Positions 13,573 through 14,209 of a stretch of DNA of 14,209 nt are shown one piece after another (the first letter of the stretch is position 1; the number at the start of each line of letters is the position of its first letter). A program made the position numbers and the translations under genes. The notes beneath the pieces were generated by a model. It made no database searches, was not told where the DNA came from, and saw only the letters and a list, made by a program, of their open reading frames with translations. The DNA is from Chloroflexota bacterium (GTDB taxonomy: Bacteria; Chloroflexota; Anaerolineae; Aggregatilineales; Phototrophicaceae), in contig QGUR01000100.1 of the NCBI GenBank assembly GCA_003242205.1, positions 1-14,209 on the forward strand, written 5' to 3'.

Positions 13573-14209
13573 CTACGAAGAGGACAATCCACGCTCATGG
13601 AGCCAGCGAACGATGGCGTCGCGGGTGGCGTCCGGGGCGGTGTGGGGAAAGAGATGCCCCGCGCCCTCGATTTCGACCAGCTCCGCGCCGGGCAGGACCC
13701 GGCAGAATGCCCGCGCTGAAGCAGCGGTAAAGATATGACTCGTCGCGCCGCGGATGGCCAGTACGGGCAGCCCGGCGGGGATGCGTTTCAACAACGACCA
13801 TGGCCGGGTATAGAGCGTGCGGTAGAGCTGCGCTTCCCACTCGCGCGACCATGCCAGTTCCAGCCCGTCGCCGTTTGCTGCCGGGCGCAACATGCTCTCC
13901 ACATACAGACGCAGCGCCGCGTCGGGCCAGTCGTGGAACAGCGGTTTGCCACGCCAGTAGTTGAACGCTTCATCGTGGCTGGCAAAACGGTGACGCCGCC
14001 GCAACGCGCCCTGTACCAGCGGCAGGCGACCGCCAAGCCCGACCGCCTGTAACAGCCGCGCGCCGAGCAGGAACCACGGCGGCAGCAGCGGCGGATCGAG
14101 CAGGATCACGGCGCGGAAGCAGCCGGACGCGTCGACGGGGGGCAGCCGCGAGATGATGCCGCCGAGAGGGTGGGCAACCCCGCTGACCTTGCGCAGGTTG
14201 TTCTGATCC
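13573..14209 (-). CDS. alpha/beta hydrolase fold protein, 5' end beyond right edge; catalytic residues substituted
   Basis: The frame is open to the window edge; a GTG at 14109 is internal, because family similarity extends through it (AVILLDPPLLPPW, preceded by the nucleophile-elbow region). The fold is recognised from the elbow AHPLGG, LLDPPLLPPW, the cap helices with YWRGKPLF, the strand VLAIRG, and the C-terminal EGAGHLFPHTAPDATRDAI. In the usual enzyme the elbow is GHSxGG with a serine nucleophile; here codons 14172-14158 read H-P-L-G-G, so proline replaces serine. The usual acid in RGxxSD is also replaced (RGATSH, His codon at 13737-13735). Only the last triad member, the histidine of GAGHLF, remains. 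It is probably not a normal serine hydrolase. It lies upstream of the methyltransferase on the same strand, 124 bp away, with a promoter between. Confidence 0.82.
   Translation of the reverse strand, partial: DQNNLRKVSGVAHPLGGIISRLPPVDASGCFRAVILLDPPLLPPWFLLGARLLQAVGLGGRLPLVQGALRRRHRFASHDEAFNYWRGKPLFHDWPDAALRLYVESMLRPAANGDGLELAWSREWEAQLYRTLYTRPWSLLKRIPAGLPVLAIRGATSHIFTAASARAFCRVLPGAELVEIEGAGHLFPHTAPDATRDAIVRWLHERGLSSS

Overview
This window comes from a bacterial chromosome. Most of it is GC-rich: hand counts of single 60-base lines run to about 67 %, for example 9601-9660. Gene content points to a Chloroflexota-like (Anaerolineae-type) environmental bacterium: a KimA-type K+ transporter, LutB/LutC, PAS and receiver histidine kinases, and a secreted SH3b protein. 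That placement is inference, because no rRNA, tRNA or phylogenetic marker is present. I see no CRISPR array, transposase, integrase or phage gene.

Layout, left to right. (1) 1-1203, minus strand: N-terminal half of glycogen branching enzyme GlgB, running off the left edge. (2) 1204-1448: divergent spacer with a perfect 28-bp palindrome and a hairpin-rich leader. (3) 1449-3398, plus: KimA-like APC-superfamily K+ transporter. (4) 3469-5932, minus: two overlapping genes, a PAS-like histidine kinase followed by a receiver/histidine-kinase fusion, with no DNA-binding output domain in either. (5) 6163-9053, minus: a dienelactone-hydrolase-family gene, then lutB and lutC. LutB is interrupted by an apparent one-base deletion near 7218, and no lutA is present. 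(6) 9173-10285, plus: M24 Xaa-Pro peptidase with a near-perfect ribosome binding site and a strong intrinsic terminator. (7) 10286-11718: an AT-rich patch carrying a secreted SH3b-domain protein, bounded on both sides by long hairpins. (8) 11805-14209, minus: family 2 glycosyltransferase, SAM methyltransferase and an alpha/beta hydrolase cut by the right edge. The hydrolase has lost the usual nucleophile serine.

Functional links. The two kinases are almost certainly translationally coupled and look like one phosphorelay module whose output is elsewhere. LutB and LutC normally form, with LutA, an iron-sulfur L-lactate oxidation complex; here the set is incomplete and the LutB frame is broken, so either the sequence has an error or the pathway is decaying. 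The glycosyltransferase and methyltransferase, 30 bp apart, suggest surface glycan or glycolipid modification. Most of the window is ordinary housekeeping and accessory metabolism. The items most worth a second look are the kimA leader and palindrome, the lutB frameshift, the degenerate hydrolase, the hairpin-bounded AT-rich SH3b gene, and the operator-like dyad inside the methyltransferase promoter.
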